Numbered from the stretch's first letter, positions 1 to 14,282 are shown. The stretch is DNA of 64,000 nucleotides from RPQJ01 sp963700045 (GCA_963700045.1 CAVOWK010000032.1:124001-188000); one strand, 5' to 3'. The notes: generated by a model from the sequence alone, not told the origin. Translations and numbers: made by a program.

Positions 1-144
1 CGCATCAACGGCGCCATTCGTCGCTCGCTCGATGACATCTCGCTCGCGCAGTTGTCGGGACAGGAGGCCGTCGCCGTCTGGCGCCCCGCCCTGTCCGCCG
101 CGGTCCGCACACCCGCCGCGACGCGTGGTCCAGGCCGGCTCTGA
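1..144 (+). CDS. SUF-system Rrf2-family transcriptional regulator, C-terminal fragment
   Basis: Only the last 47 codons are present; the rest lies upstream of the window. The visible end contains RINGAIRRSLDDISLAQL, which resembles the C-terminal helix of Rrf2/IscR-like regulators that precede sufB in many gammaproteobacteria and sense Fe-S status. It stops 11 bases before sufB, so it is probably the first gene of the SUF operon and controls it. The cysteine cluster and the DNA-binding domain are outside the window, so the family call rests on the tail and on context. Confidence 0.6.
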   Translation, partial: RINGAIRRSLDDISLAQLSGQEAVAVWRPALSAAVRTPAATRGPGRL

Positions 145-155
145 GGAAATCACCG

Positions 156-1604
<1,449 letters not shown>

Positions 1605-1629
1605 TCCGCGTCCATAGAGAACAACAGAC

Positions 1630-2380
<751 letters not shown>

Positions 2381-2384
<4 letters not shown>

Positions 2385-3662
2385 GCGCCATCGCTCCCTC
2401 CCCGGCCATTGCGCACTACCGCGAGGCGTTCGAGCGGCTGCAATCCGAGCTGGGCGGAAGCGCTTCGCGATCGCGCAGCGGCGATGGAGCGCTTTGCCGA
2501 ACTCGGGTTTCCCGGCGCGCGGGAAGAAGCCTGGAAGTACACCAGCCTCCGCCGCCTCGAATCGCGGCGATTCGTGCCGGCCACACCGGCGACGACGCCG
2601 GTCGATGTGCCGGCTGCTTTCGTTGCGCAGCGACTCGTGCTCGCCAACGGATCGCCGGTGGGCGCTGTTCCGGCTTCGCTCGGCGGCTTTGCGCTCGGCA
2701 CGCTGACGGCCGCGCCCGAAGATCAGTTGCTGCGTGCACTTTCGGCGGCGGCGGCACTGAACGCTTCGCAGCGCTCAACGCCGCATTGACCATCGGCCCG
2801 CTGCTGCTGTCCACGAAGGCTGGCCAGCAGAGCGACGGACGTCCTGCAACTCACACTGGTCACCACGGGCACGCGGCCCGACGCTTGCGAGCCCCCGCAT
2901 TGCCGTGCGCATGGCGCCGGCAGCCGCGCACGCCTGCTGATCGACCACGTCGACGACGGCGCGCACGAACATTTCACCAATGCCGTGCTCGACATCGAAC
3001 TCGGCGCCGGCGCGCACCTCACCTTGTATCGGCTGCAGCGCCAGGGCGAGCGTGCTTTCCACATCGAACGGATAGAAGCCCGCGTCGGCGAGAACGCCAC
3101 GTTCGTGATGCGCGACTCGCAGCTCGGCGCCGCACTGGCGCGCCTCGATACCAATGTCAGCCTGGACGGTCGCGCGGCCGCCACCGAAATCACGGGCGTC
3201 TTCCTGGCCGACGGTTCGCGGCACCTCGACTCGCACATCCACGTCGACCATCGTGCGATCGAAACGACGAGCCTGCAGGATTACCGCGGCATCGCGGCCA
3301 ACAAGGGCCGCGGCGTCTTCAACGGCAAGGCGATCGTGCACGAAGGCGCGCAGAAGTCGAATGCGCGCCAGGTCAACCGCAACCTGCTGCTGACGCCGGG
3401 CGCCGAGATCGACACCAAGCCCGACCTCGAGATCTACGCGGACGACGTGCAGTGCAGCCACGGCACGACCACGGGCCAGCTGGACCCGAATGCCCTCTTC
3501 TACCTGCGCTCGCGCGGGCTCAGCGAACCCGAAGCGCGCAGCGCGCTCACGCGGGCGTTTGCCGGAGCCGTAATGGCGCGAGTCGATGAACCCGCCCTGG
3601 CCAGGCACGTGCATGACGAACTCGATCGGCGCCTCGTGCGCCTGCTGGAGGTGGCTGCATGA
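2381..3662 (+). CDS. sufD: Fe-S assembly protein SufD (several frameshifts)
   Basis: Third subunit of the SufBC2D scaffold, a SufB paralogue that helps acquire iron. The protein can be read only by changing frame at about 2450, 2755 and 2830, plus an apparent compensating pair near 2900-2930. The pieces are ordered as expected: a start region with HYREAFERLQSEL, then FPGAREEAWKYTSLRRL, then the beta-helix core, with YRGIAANKGRGVFNG and QVNRNLLLTPGAEIDTKP in the clean C-terminal 225 residues. The stop overlaps the sufS start (ATGA). The density of indels suggests sequence error, but decay of this copy cannot be excluded. Confidence 0.85.
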
Positions 3663-4913
3663 ACGCCGTTCACGCCGTCGGCAGGCGATTCGGCCGCGCT
3701 CGACGTCGCCGCCATCCGCCGTGATTTCCCGGTACTGGAGCGCACGGTCCGCGGCCTGCCGCTCTCCTACCTCGACAACGCCGCCTCGAGCCAGCGCCCC
3801 CGCGCCGTCATCGACGCCATGTCGCATTACTACGAGAACTCGCACGCGAACGTGCACCGTGGCGTGCACACGCTGAGCCAGGAAGCGACCGACCTGTTCG
3901 AGGGCGCGCGCGAGAAGGTGCGTCGCTTCATCAATGCGAAGTCGACGAAGGAAATCATCTTCGTGCGCGGCACCACCGAGGCCATCAACCTCGTCGCACA
4001 GTCGTATGGCCGGCCGACCTTCGGCCCGGGCGACGAGATCCTGATTTCGTGGCTCGAGCACCACGCGAACATCGTGCCGTGGCAGATGCTGTGCCAGCAG
4101 ACCGGGGCCACGCTCAAGGTCGCGCCGATCACGCAGTCGGGCGAAGTGGACTTCGACGCGTTCGCCGCCCTGCTCTCCCCGCGCACGAAGCTGGTGGCAC
4201 TGGCGCACGTCTCGAATGCGCTCGGCACGGTCATCCCGGTACATCGTTTCATCGCGGCGGCCAGGGCGCGTGGCGTGCCGGTGCTGCTCGACGGCGCGCA
4301 GGCCGTTCCGCACATGAAAGTGGACGTGCAGGCGCTCGATTGCGATTTCTACGCCTTCTCCGGCCACAAGATGTGCGGTCCGACCGGCATCGGCGTGCTC
4401 TACGGCCGCGAGTCGCTGCTGAACACGATGCCGCCCTGGCAGGGCGGCGGCGACATGATCCTGGCCGTATCGTTCGAAAAGACCGTCTACAACGGCCTGC
4501 CCTATAAGTTCGAGGCCGGCACGCCGGACATCGCGGGCGCGATCGGTCTCGGCGCGGCGATCGATTACCTCGAAACGCTCGGCATGGAGCGCATTGCGGC
4601 CGCCGAGCACGCCTTGCTCGACTACGCGAACGAACAGCTCGCAACCGTTCCCGGCCTGCGTTTCGTGGGCACGGCGCCCGAGAAAGCGGCTGTCGTCTCG
4701 TTCACGATCGACAGGGTGCATCCGCACGATCTGGGCACGATCCTCGACCACGAGGGCGTCGCGATCCGCACCGGCCACCACTGCGCGATGCCGGTCATGG
4801 AATTCTTCGGGCTGCCCGCGACGGCGCGTGCGTCGTTCGCCTTCTACAACACGCGTGCCGAGATCGACCGGCTGGTCGCGGCCCTGCACACCGCGCGGGA
4901 GATGCTCGGCTGA
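3659..4913 (+). CDS. sufS: Cysteine desulfurase SufS (frameshift near start)
   Basis: PLP-dependent group II cysteine desulfurase that takes sulfur from cysteine for the SUF scaffold. The PLP lysine is in SGHKMCGPTGIGVLYG and the persulfide-forming cysteine in RTGHHCAMP. The ATG at 3659 overlaps the sufD stop but leads into the wrong frame. One extra T around 3669 would join it to the open frame that begins TPSAGDSAALDVAAIRRDF, giving about 417 residues. From 3670 to the stop the frame is clean. The next gene, sufU, overlaps by the last base of the stop codon. Confidence 0.92.
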
Positions 4914-5356
4914 TGGACCTCAAGGACCTGTACCGCGACGTCATCGTCGACCACAACCGGCATCCACGCAATTTCCGCGAGATCCCGGACGCGGATCGCC
5001 GCGCCGACGGCTTCAACCCGCTGTGTGGCGACAAGCTGACGGTGTTCGTGAAACTCGACGGCGGCCGCATCAGCGACGTGTCCTTCAACGGCAGCGGCTG
5101 CGCGATCTCGATCGCTTCGGCCTCGCTGCTCACCGAGAGCGTCAAGGGCAAGACCATTGCGGAGGCCGAAGGACTGTTCTCGCAGATGCACCAGCTGCTG
5201 ACGCGCGACGACGTCGACATCGACGTGACCAGCCTCGGCAAGCTCGGCGCGCTGTCAGGCGTCCGTGAGTTCCCGGCCCGCGTGAAGTGCGCCAGCCTCT
5301 GCTGGCACACGCTCGACGCGGCACTGCATCAGCAGGAACAGGTTTCGACCGAATAA
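4913..5356 (+). CDS. sufU: SufU-type sulfur acceptor / Fe-S scaffold (IscU-like)
   Basis: A 147-residue IscU-fold protein that accepts sulfur from SufS. The zinc/sulfur ligands are visible: Cys38 in NPLCGD with Asp40, Cys63 in GSGCAIS, and Cys126 in VKCASLC, plus an additional Cys130. The 18-20 residue insertion that separates SufU from IscU is suggested by the longer segment between Cys63 and Cys126. The ATG overlaps the sufS stop, so the two are probably translationally coupled, matching their physical interaction. Confidence 0.93.
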   Translation: MDLKDLYRDVIVDHNRHPRNFREIPDADRRADGFNPLCGDKLTVFVKLDGGRISDVSFNGSGCAISIASASLLTESVKGKTIAEAEGLFSQMHQLLTRDDVDIDVTSLGKLGALSGVREFPARVKCASLCWHTLDAALHQQEQVSTE

Positions 5357-5379
5357 CCATCGATCGACAGGAGCCCGCT

Positions 5380-5928
5380 TTGTACCGAGCCGACAACGAA
5401 CCCGTGAACTTCACCCGCGACGTGGACGCGGTGATCGTTCCTGCGGGCGTCAACGTGAAACTGCGCCAGGGCCAGCAGGGCTACATCACGCAGGCCCTCG
5501 GCGGCAGCTTCACCGTCTACGTCGAGGGCAACCTCTTCCGCATCGCGGGCAAGGACGCGGACGCGCTCGGCAAGGAACCGGCGGAGACGCCCGAATTGCC
5601 GCCGAATGCGAGCGACGACGACGTGAAGCAGGTTGCCTGGCAGCAGATGAAGGGCTGCTACGACCCGGAGATCCCGATCAACATCGTGGACCTCGGCCTG
5701 GTCTACGAATGCGAAGTCATCCCCGACGGCGATGGCCGCGTGCTTTCGATCAAGATGACGCTGACTGCGCCAGGTTGCGGCATGGGTGACGTGCTCGTCG
5801 CCGACGTCAAGGAAAAAGTCGGGGTCATCCCGACAGTGAAGCACGCGGACGTCGAACTCGTGTTCGATCCGCCGTGGGACCAGTCGATGATGTCCGAGGC
5901 AGCGCGGCTGCAGACGGGGATGATGTGA
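5380..5928 (+). CDS. sufT: SufT family Fe-S maturation factor (MIP18/DUF59)
   Basis: A 182-residue protein whose C-terminal half is a DUF59/MIP18 domain: YDPEIPINIVDLGLVYE and TAPGCGMGDVLVADVK with its conserved cysteine. The N-terminal half has the beta-rich region, GQQGYITQALGGSFTVYVEG, found in SufT. I chose the TTG at 5380 because an AGGAG site sits just upstream and YRADNEPV follows; an upstream ATG at 5287 would overlap sufU heavily. SufT helps mature Fe-S proteins under high demand. It lies in the suf operon, 23 bases after sufU. Confidence 0.88.
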   Translation: MYRADNEPVNFTRDVDAVIVPAGVNVKLRQGQQGYITQALGGSFTVYVEGNLFRIAGKDADALGKEPAETPELPPNASDDDVKQVAWQQMKGCYDPEIPINIVDLGLVYECEVIPDGDGRVLSIKMTLTAPGCGMGDVLVADVKEKVGVIPTVKHADVELVFDPPWDQSMMSEAARLQTGMM

Positions 5929-5957
5929 ACGCATCGGCAGCGCAACTTCGGGCCTGA

Positions 5958-6290
5958 TTCGCGCTGTGCGCTGGACGCTACGACCCCTGGATCCGCGTCG
6001 CACCCGCCACGGACATCAAGCCCGGCGATTACGCCTCGGCCGAAGTCGACGGGGCGTTCGTCGCCGTCTACAACATCGACGGCGAGTTCTTCGCGATCGA
6101 GGACGTCTGCACGCACGACGGCGGCGGTCTCGCCGGCGGCGTGGTCGAGGATCACCAGGTCATCTGCCCGCGCCACGGCGCGCGCTTCTGCCTGCGCACC
6201 GGCAAGGCGCTGACCCCGCCCGCCTACGAGCCCGTGAAGAGTCACGCAACGCGGGTTGTCGACGGATTCGTCGAGGTCGCCGGCGAATGA
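5958..6290 (+). CDS. Rieske-type [2Fe-2S] ferredoxin (start unresolved)
   Basis: The open frame after the TGA at 5955 reads FALCAGRYDPWIRVAP and then a complete small Rieske domain of about 100 residues. The two cluster-binding motifs are CTHDG and CPRHGARFC, typical of the non-haem ferredoxins of dioxygenase systems that also follow suf operons. No start codon lies in this frame downstream of the TGA, so either the start is lost to an indel near 5955 or the TGA is an error. The position directly after sufT suggests a role in electron supply to, or use of, Fe-S biogenesis. Confidence 0.8.
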   Translation, partial: FALCAGRYDPWIRVAPATDIKPGDYASAEVDGAFVAVYNIDGEFFAIEDVCTHDGGGLAGGVVEDHQVICPRHGARFCLRTGKALTPPAYEPVKSHATRVVDGFVEVAGE

Positions 6291-6355
6291 GCCTCGGAAG
6301 CTGAGCAAGGGCAAGGTGCAGCGCCTGCGAAGCGGGCCGCCTGGACACGGGTGCG

Positions 6356-6854
6356 ATGCGGAGACTGACGCTGGTCCGGCATGCGAAGGCGGACACGTCG
6401 CTGCCGGGGCAGCAGGACTGGGACCGGGTTCTCGACCGTCGCGGCCAGCAGGATGCACCGGAAATGGCGCGCCGGCTCCGCGCGCGCAAGCTGAAGCCCG
6501 ACCTGATCCTGTCGAGCCCCGCCGTGCGCGCGCTGTCGACCGCCAGCATCATGGCCCGCGAACTGAAGGTTCACGCCGACAGGATCGCGCAGGACGAGCG
6601 CCTGTACCTCGCCGACCCGAAGCGGATCGTGGAGGTCGTTCATGAACTGGGCGGCGATGCGCAGACACGTGATGGTGTTTGCGCACAACCCGGGCATCAC
6701 GGACTGCGCCAACAAGCTTTCGGCCGGCGATCACATCGACACGTTGCCGACGTGCGGAGTCTTCACCGCGTGCTTCGCGGTGGACGACTGGTCACAGCTC
6801 GATTGGGCGAGCGGCCTCGAGGCCGAATTCGACTACCCGCGCAACCTCGCGTAG
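6356..6854 (+). CDS. sixA: Phosphohistidine phosphatase SixA (one frameshift)
   Basis: Histidine phosphatase superfamily protein, about 165 residues after repair. The catalytic RHAKA motif is at residues 8-12. The first frame carries SSPAVRALSTASIMARELKV and LADPKRIVEVVHELGGDA; at about 6655 the frame changes and continues as VMVFAHNPGITDCANKL (second catalytic His region) and ends FDYPRNLA. SixA dephosphorylates phosphohistidine, for example on HPt domains or NPr. It stands alone between the Fe-S genes and the convergent catabolic operon. Confidence 0.88.
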
Positions 6855-6866
6855 CGGGCTGCGGCG

Positions 6867-7573
6867 TCAGCCGCGCCCGAAGACGGGAATGGCGGCACCA
6901 GTCACCGGCGCAGCCTCCGCCGATGCCAGGAACAGGATCACTTGCGCGATCGCCTCGGGACTCACCCACCGCGTGAAGTCCGCCTTGGGCATATCGAGCC
7001 GGTTGCGTGGCGTGTCGATGATGCCTGGCAGGATCGCGTTGACCGTGATGTTGCGATCCTTCAGTTCCTCCGCCAGCGCCTCGGTGAAGCGCTGCACACC
7101 CGCCTTGGACGCCGCATAGGCACCCATGCCCAGCGCCGCCTTGCCCGCGGCACCGGCGCCAATGTTGACGATGCGACCGCCGCCGCGCTCGAGCATGGCC
7201 GGGAGCGCGCACTTCGACGCAACGACGGCCGAGCGCAGGTTCATCGAGTAGAGCGAATCCCAGGTGCCGATGTCGCCATCCTCGATTTTTTCCCAGCGGA
7301 AGCCGCCGGCCACGTTGACCAGCACGTCGATGCCGCCGAAGCGCATCGCAATGGCGGCCATCGCCTTGCGCGTCGCATCGAGTCGGCGAGATCCGCGCCG
7401 CCGAGCAGCATGTGCCCCGCACCGCCGAAATCCCTCTGCAGTTCGGCGGACGGCTGCGACACATCGACCAACGCGAGCCTGGCGCCGGCCTGGCCAAAGG
7501 CACGCGCGACCGCCGAGCCAAGCGCACCGAACGCGCCCGTGATCACGACCACCGAATCGACTGGCTGCATCAT
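6867..7573 (-). CDS. Short-chain dehydrogenase/reductase (one frameshift)
   Basis: Rossmann-fold oxidoreductase of about 235 residues. The nucleotide-binding motif TGAFGALG is at the N-terminus and the active-site pair is in YAASKAG. The position where SDRs carry the catalytic Ser, about 13 residues before the Tyr, is an Ala in NIGAGAAGKAAL, so the chemistry may be altered or the protein may work non-classically. The frame breaks at about 7381: ADLADS belongs to one frame and TRKAMAAIAMRFGGIDVLV to the next. It starts 20 bases after sdaA ends and is probably co-transcribed with it. Substrate unknown. Confidence 0.82.
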
Positions 7574-7593
7574 GCCTCCGCGGTACCGTCAAC

Positions 7594-8967
<1,374 letters not shown>

Positions 8968-8992
8968 GGGCTCCTTGCGCGGGCGGGCCCGC

Positions 8993-11900
8993 TCACTCCA
9001 TCGCCAGCAGCGAAGCGTTGCCGCCCACCGCCGAGGTATTGATCGTCATCGTGCGCTCGTGCGCGTAGCGGTGGAGGTAGAACGGCCCGCCGGCTTTAGG
9101 TCCCGTGCCCGACAGGCCCGAGCCGCCAAACGGCTGCGTGCCCACGACCGCACCGATGATGTTGCGGTTGACGTAGACATTGCCCGCTGCCACGCGGCTC
9201 GCCACCCGACGCACCGTGCCGTCGATGCGGCTGTGGATGCCGAAGGTGAGACCGAAGCCGGTCGCGTTGATCGCATCCACGAGCGCCTCGAGGTCGCGCG
9301 CCTTGTAGGTCACGAGGTGCATGATCGGACCGAACCACTCGCGCTCGAGCATCGAAAGCGACGCGATCTCCACCGCGAGCGGCGCGACGAACGTGCCGGC
9401 CCGCGTGACGTCCGGCAGCTTGATGCGGTGATGCCACGCAGCCGCCTGCATGACTTCGTGCGCATGCGCTTCAAGCATGGCGCGCGCCTCTTCGTCGATG
9501 ACAGGACCGACGTCGGTTTCGAGGTACGCGGGATCGCCGACCACCAGTTCTTCCATGTAGCCGGCCAGCAGCCGCTTCACCTTCGGCGCGATGTCTTCCT
9601 GCACGCACAGCACCCGCAGCGCCGAGCAGCGCTGTCCTGCGCTGTTGAACGCCGACTGGACCGCATCGATGACGACCTGTTCCGGCAGCGCCGAGCTGTC
9701 GACGATCATCGCGTTCTGGCCGCCGGTCTCCGCGATCAGCGCGCCGATCGGTCCGTTACGGGCGGCGAGCGTGCGATTGATGATCCGCGCAGTCTCGGTG
9801 GAGCCCGTGAAAGCGACCCCCGCAATGCGCGGATCGGCCACCGCAGCGGCACCCACGATGGCACCATCGCCCGGCAGGAAATGCAGCACTTCGGCTGGCA
9901 CGCCCGCCTGCAGCACAGGCGCACAGCGTGCGCCGCCACGAGCGGCGTCTGCTCGGCCGGCTTCGCCAGCACGGCATTGCCTGCGGCCAATGCGGCGGCG
10001 ACCTGCCCCGCGAAGATCGCGAGCGGGAAATTCCAGGGGCTGATGCAGGTGAACACGCCGCGCCCATGCAGGCTCAGCTCGTTGCTCTCGCCGGTCGGTC
10101 CCGGCAGACGTTGCGGGCTCGCGAATTCGTGCCGGCACGGGCCGCGTAATAACGCAGGAAGTCGACGGCTTCGCGCACCTCGGCGATGCCGTCCGGCACC
10201 GACTTGCCCGCCTCGCGCACGCACATCGCGACGAGTTCAGCCGTGCTCTCTTCGAAGAGGTCGGCCGCCTTGTCGAGTGCGTCGCCGCGCACGCCTGCGG
10301 GCGTGGCGTCCCAGGCCGGCTGCGCCTGCACCGCGATGTCGATCGCCTTGCGCACATGGTCCGTCGTCGCATTCGCCACGCTGCCGACGACGTCGGCATG
10401 ATTCGCTGGATTGCGGATGGTGTCGGCCGTCCCGCCCTGCTCGTCGCCACCGACCAGGGGTGCCGCCACCCAGGCACGACGCGACACGTGCTCCATGCGG
10501 TCCGCCATCGTCTTGCACACCGCGCCGTTCGCGAGATGCACGCCCAGCGAGTTCCTGCGTTCCGGCTGGTAGATGTCGAGCGGCTGCGGGATGCGCGGAT
10601 GCGCGACCTGTTCGAAACCGTCGACCGTGCGCACCGGGTCCGCGATGATCGCGTCGATCGGTTCGTTCTCGTTGACGATGCGGTTGACGAACGACGTGTT
10701 CGAACCGTTCTCGAGCAGGCGGCGCACCAGGTACGGCAGCAGGTCTTCGTGCTCGCCGACCGGGGCGTACACGCGGCACGGAATGCCGAGGCCGCTCGGA
10801 TCCGTGACGTGCGTGTAGAGTTCCTCGCCCATGCCGTGCAGGCGCTGGAACTCGAACTCGAACCCGGCCTTCCTGGCCATGCTGGCAACAGCTGCGACGG
10901 TGTGCGCGTTGTGCGTGGCGAACTGCGGATAAAGCACGCCCTTGCCCTGTTCAAACGTGTAACGCGCGCATGCGAGGTAAGACACGTCGGTATTGGGCTT
11001 GCGCGTGTACAGCGGGTAACCCGGCAGGCCGCGCTCCTGGCCACGCTTGATCTCGGCGTCCCAGTAGGCGCCCTTCACCGGCGGACGTGCAGGATGCGCC
11101 TCGTTTCCTGCGCCAGGCTGACGATGTACTTCAGCATCGGCAGCGCGCGCTTCTGATAGGTCTGCACGGCGATGCCGAAGCCGTTCCATCCGGCGAGCGA
11201 CGGATCGCGGCAGACCGCCGCCAGCAGTTCCATCGTCAGTTCCAGCTGCTCGGATTTTTCCGTGTCGAGCGTCAGCGCGATGCCCGCCGCGCGCGCCAGG
11301 CGGACAGTTCCACCAGCCGCGGCGTGAGTTCACGATGAACGCGCTGCCGGTGCGAGCGCTCGAAGCGCGGATGCATCGCGGAGAGCTTCACGGAGATGCT
11401 CGGGCGCGACTCGAAGTCCGGGTATTCGTTGACGCGGGCCGCGAGCGAGCCGATGGCCGTGCGGTAGGCATCGAAATACCGGCTGGCGTCGGCCGTGGTC
11501 AGCGCCGCCTCGCCCAGCATGTCGAACGTGTAGCGATACCGCCGGTTGGTGCCGCTCAGCGAGTTGTCGAGCGCCTCCTTCATCGTGCGGCCCATCACGA
11601 ACTGGTGGCCCATGATGCGCATGGCCTGGCGCATCGCCGTGCGCACCACGGGTTCACCCATGCCCCTCACCCACTCGGCTCATCACGCCTTCCGGCGCGG
11701 CGACGTCGTTCGGATCGAGCCGCACGATGCGGCCCGTGAGCATCAGCCCCCAGGTCGACGCGTTGACGAGCAGGGACTGGCTGTCGCCCAGGTGGCGGGC
11801 CCAACCAGCGGCACGCAGCTTGTCGGCGATCAGGCGATCCGCGGTCTTGTCATCGGGAATGCGGAGCAGCGCCTCGGCGAGGCACATGAGGATGACGCCT

Positions 11901-12115
11901 TCCTGCGACGACAGGTCGTACTGCCGCAGAAACGCGTCGAGTCCGGTCTTGGCTGCAGGCGCCCTGCGCACGGCCTCGACCAGCTTGCGCGCCGTCGCCT
12001 GCACTTCTTCGTGCTGCGCGGGATCGAGGCGGGCCATGTCCGCCAGCGAGCGGACCAGCGCCTCCTCGTCACCCAGGAAATCGTCGTTGATCGCCTGACC
12101 CACCGGGGTCAGCAA
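8993..12115 (-). CDS. putA: Bifunctional proline dehydrogenase / P5C dehydrogenase PutA (at least five frameshifts)
   Basis: Trifunctional-type architecture without an evident N-terminal DNA-binding segment, about 1040 residues after repair. An N-terminal helical part leads to the FAD-dependent proline dehydrogenase barrel (SISVKLSAMHPRFE, VKGAYWDAEIKRGQ, RLHGMGEELY) and a C-terminal aldehyde dehydrogenase (ISPWNFPLAIF, AFTGSTETARI, catalytic Cys in NSAGQRCSALR, GTQPFGGSGLSGTGPKAGG). It oxidises proline to glutamate. Frame breaks lie near 9915, 10135, 11085, 11303 and 11665. The first in-frame start I find is a TTG at 12115 without a clear ribosome site, so the true start may be upstream behind a further indel. 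Confidence 0.92.
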
Positions 12116-12204
12116 GTAATGGACACGGAAAACAGGAAGCGCGACGATGGCGCCTCGCGATTCGAACCAGACATGGGGGATTCGCCTGCAAAAATGATCC
12201 CCAA

Positions 12205-12253
12205 TCGATCCAAAATGCTGACGTCCCGCGGGGGTTCCCCCGCCGCGGGACGT
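12205..12253 (-). terminator. Probable intrinsic terminator after the DUF481 gene
   Basis: ACGTCCCGCG at 12221-12230 and CGCGGGACGT at 12244-12253 form a perfect 10-bp stem around a GC-rich loop. On the minus strand the hairpin is followed by CAGCATTTTGG, a short T run. It sits between the end of the DUF481 gene and putA, which fits a terminator that keeps the two apart. Confidence 0.5.
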
Positions 12254-12275
12254 GCTGCACTGCGTTAAGAAACGG

Positions 12276-12987
12276 TTACTTCGTCTCGTAGAGCAGGCCG
12301 ACCGTCGTCAACGTTCGGTGTTTCCATGCCGGGCTGGACGTCGGTGTTGTGCTGCACCTGGTAACCCACGCGCAGCCCGAGCGCACCCGAGATCGTCATC
12401 TCCAGGCCGAGGTCGTTCTGCATGTAGGCGTTGTCCGAACCGGTTTCCACGAGGAAGCGGTCGACGAACTTGGTGGTGTCGGTCAGCTGGTGCTCGAAAC
12501 CAATGTCGCCGCGGAAGATGACGCCGTCCTCGGAGTCGCCGGTGTCGCGGATTTCGGCGTAGCGGTAGCCGGGACCGCCCTGCACCCAGAACTTGGTGCG
12601 CTCGGTGTCGATGATCTTGTAGCCGAGACCGCCGGCCAGCGAGGCCTGGTAGTCGTACTGGCTGAAGCGGTCGTCTTCGTAGCGTCCGGCGCCAAAGCGT
12701 ATGCGCGCTCGGTCAGTTCGTACTGGGTCTGCCCGCGCAATTCCCAGCGCTGGGCGGTGGTGCTGCCGCTTTCGCTGCCGTAGTTGCCAGCAAAGCCGAA
12801 CGTGTACCGGCCAGTTGTCGACCGTGTTCTTCAATTCGAGCGCGGCGCTCGCGGCCTGGTTCTCGCTGTTGCCGGTCGCGAACGACGCGCCAATGTTGCC
12901 CTTGCCGGTCCAGTCGGCCAGGGCGGGCGTGGCGCCGCCGCAGAGTGCGAGGGCGATGCAGAACTGGGGGATACGGATCGTCGACAT
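12276..12987 (-). CDS. DUF481 (YdiY-like) outer-membrane protein (frameshifted)
   Basis: Exported protein of about 237 residues. The N-terminus MSTIRIPQFCIALAL with APALA before DWTGKGNIGASFATGNSE is a signal peptide with cleavage after Ala. The mature part has alternating beta-strand segments such as YDYQASLAGGLGYKIIDT, typical of DUF481 beta-barrels of unknown function. Frame changes are needed near 12797 and 12692 (between NTVDNW and FGAGRYEDDRFSQ) and near 12300, where another frame gives the family-like ending TVGLLYETK and a TAA at 12276-12278. The ATG follows an AAGGAG site. No function can be assigned beyond envelope localisation. Confidence 0.78.
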
Positions 12988-13131
12988 GGAGGCTCCTTGC
13001 CGGGCTCGAGGCGGAAAAAAAGGCGCGCGAGTATAGCCGCCCGACCCGTGATTCGCGAAATGCGCCGACCGAGCTCGAACGAGCTTGCATCGGTCTGCGG
13101 TGCACGAAGACTTCCCTCTCCCCGAGCCCGG

Positions 13132-13937
13132 ATGCACCCGATGCCTGAAGCCGCGCAGAAAATCGTCGCCACCGTCGAAAACTTCATGACCGACGTCGTG
13201 GAGGCCTCGAACACGAAACCCGTCCTGGTGGATTTCTGGGCCCCCTGGTGCGGCCCATGCCGCACGCTGATGCCGTTGCTCGACCGGATTGCGGACGATT
13301 ACGAGGGCCGCTTCATCCTTGCCAAGGTCAACACCGAAGAGCAGCCGCAACTGGCATCGCATTTCCAGATACGGAGCATCCCGACCGTCCTGCTCATCCA
13401 CCAGGGCGAGGTGGTCGACCAGTTCGTGGGCCTGCAGCCCGAACCGGCCATCAAGGCCCTGCTCGACCGGTACGTGACCCCGGCGGGCGCAGTGGTCGAG
13501 TCGGTCGCGGCGGCCCGCATCGCCGACCGGCCCAGGACCTCGCCACGCGACTGCTGGATCAGCGCGAGGCGGAGGGCGCGGCGGCGGCGATCGAGGCACT
13601 GGCGGCCGCCCAGGCCGACCATCCGCAACTGGGAGCACTGCGGGCGCGGCTCGCATTCGTCCAGGCCGCCAATGCCCAGCCGGACGTCATGTCGCTGCGT
13701 GCGGCCCTGGAAGCGAACCCGTCCGACGCGGCGGCACGGCATGCGCTGGCGGCGCACCATGCGCTGGCAGGCGATTACGGGACGGCCCTGGCCGAGTGGC
13801 TGGAATTGATGCGACGCGACAGGAAGTTCGGTGACGACGCCGGACGGCGGGCGCTGATGCAGGCGTTCGAGGTGCTGGGCGAGCAGGACCCGCTCGTCAC
13901 GCAATACCGGCGCCGCATGGCGAGCTTATTGCATTGA
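13132..13937 (+). CDS. cnoX: CnoX/YbbN-type thioredoxin-chaperone (one frameshift)
   Basis: About 268 residues: an N-terminal thioredoxin domain (LVDFWAPWCGPCRTLMP, active site WCGPC) and a C-terminal helical TPR-like half (RLAFVQAANAQPDV, GDYGTALAEWLELMRRD). This is the layout of CnoX, which protects proteins under oxidative chlorine stress and hands them to chaperones. The E. coli protein lacks a full CxxC; here both cysteines are present, so thiol-disulfide activity is likely. The frame changes at about 13531, within the linker. ATGs at 13132 and 13141 are both possible starts. Confidence 0.88.
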
Positions 13938-13968
13938 TGTCTCCGGTTGCTGGTCGTGGAATACCGCC

Positions 13969-13998
13969 TTGCGCGACTCGCCGCGACCGAAGTATAAA
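13969..13998 (+). promoter_or_regulatory. Likely sigma-70 promoter of the small acidic protein gene
   Basis: TTGCGC at 13969-13974 and TATAAA at 13993-13998, separated by 18 bases, form a good -35/-10 pair about 30 bases before the ATG at 14028. Seen in sequence; activity is inferred. Confidence 0.5.
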
Positions 13999-14027
13999 AA
14001 CGCGCACCTTGCCCACTGGGTTTTTCG

Positions 14028-14282
14028 ATGCACGAGAAGCCGGAATCAGCGGACGAGTTCGAGGACGAGGACACCGAGGAAGCCGTCGGGGGCGATGAAG
14101 CCCTCGACGTCGATCGCCTCATCCAGGACCTCGACAAGCGCAAGCGCGGCGCGCCGAAAGGCGCGGAGCCCGCGTGGCGCAAGCTCGAACGCATGATGGA
14201 ACAGAAGCGCACGTCGGAGTTGCTGAGCGACTTCGACGACTACGACGTGGGCGACCGCCCGCGGCCGCGCAGAGGTCAGTGA
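14028..14282 (+). CDS. Small acidic conserved protein, PA3496-like
   Basis: An 84-residue soluble protein with a very acidic first half (DEFEDEDTEEAVGGDEALD) and a basic-to-mixed second half, WRKLERMMEQKRTSELLSDF, ending in arginines. The WRxLE...DFDDYD pattern recalls the small PA3496-type proteins of Pseudomonas and relatives, whose role is uncertain. It has its own likely promoter. Its last 7 bases overlap the end of dnaE2 on the opposite strand. The family assignment is from memory of the motif only. Confidence 0.6.
   Translation: MHEKPESADEFEDEDTEEAVGGDEALDVDRLIQDLDKRKRGAPKGAEPAWRKLERMMEQKRTSELLSDFDDYDVGDRPRPRRGQ

Noticed and set aside
2775..4889. 704-codon minus-strand frame opposite sufD-sufS
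   Set aside because: Antisense shadow of the SUF genes with no recognisable domain.
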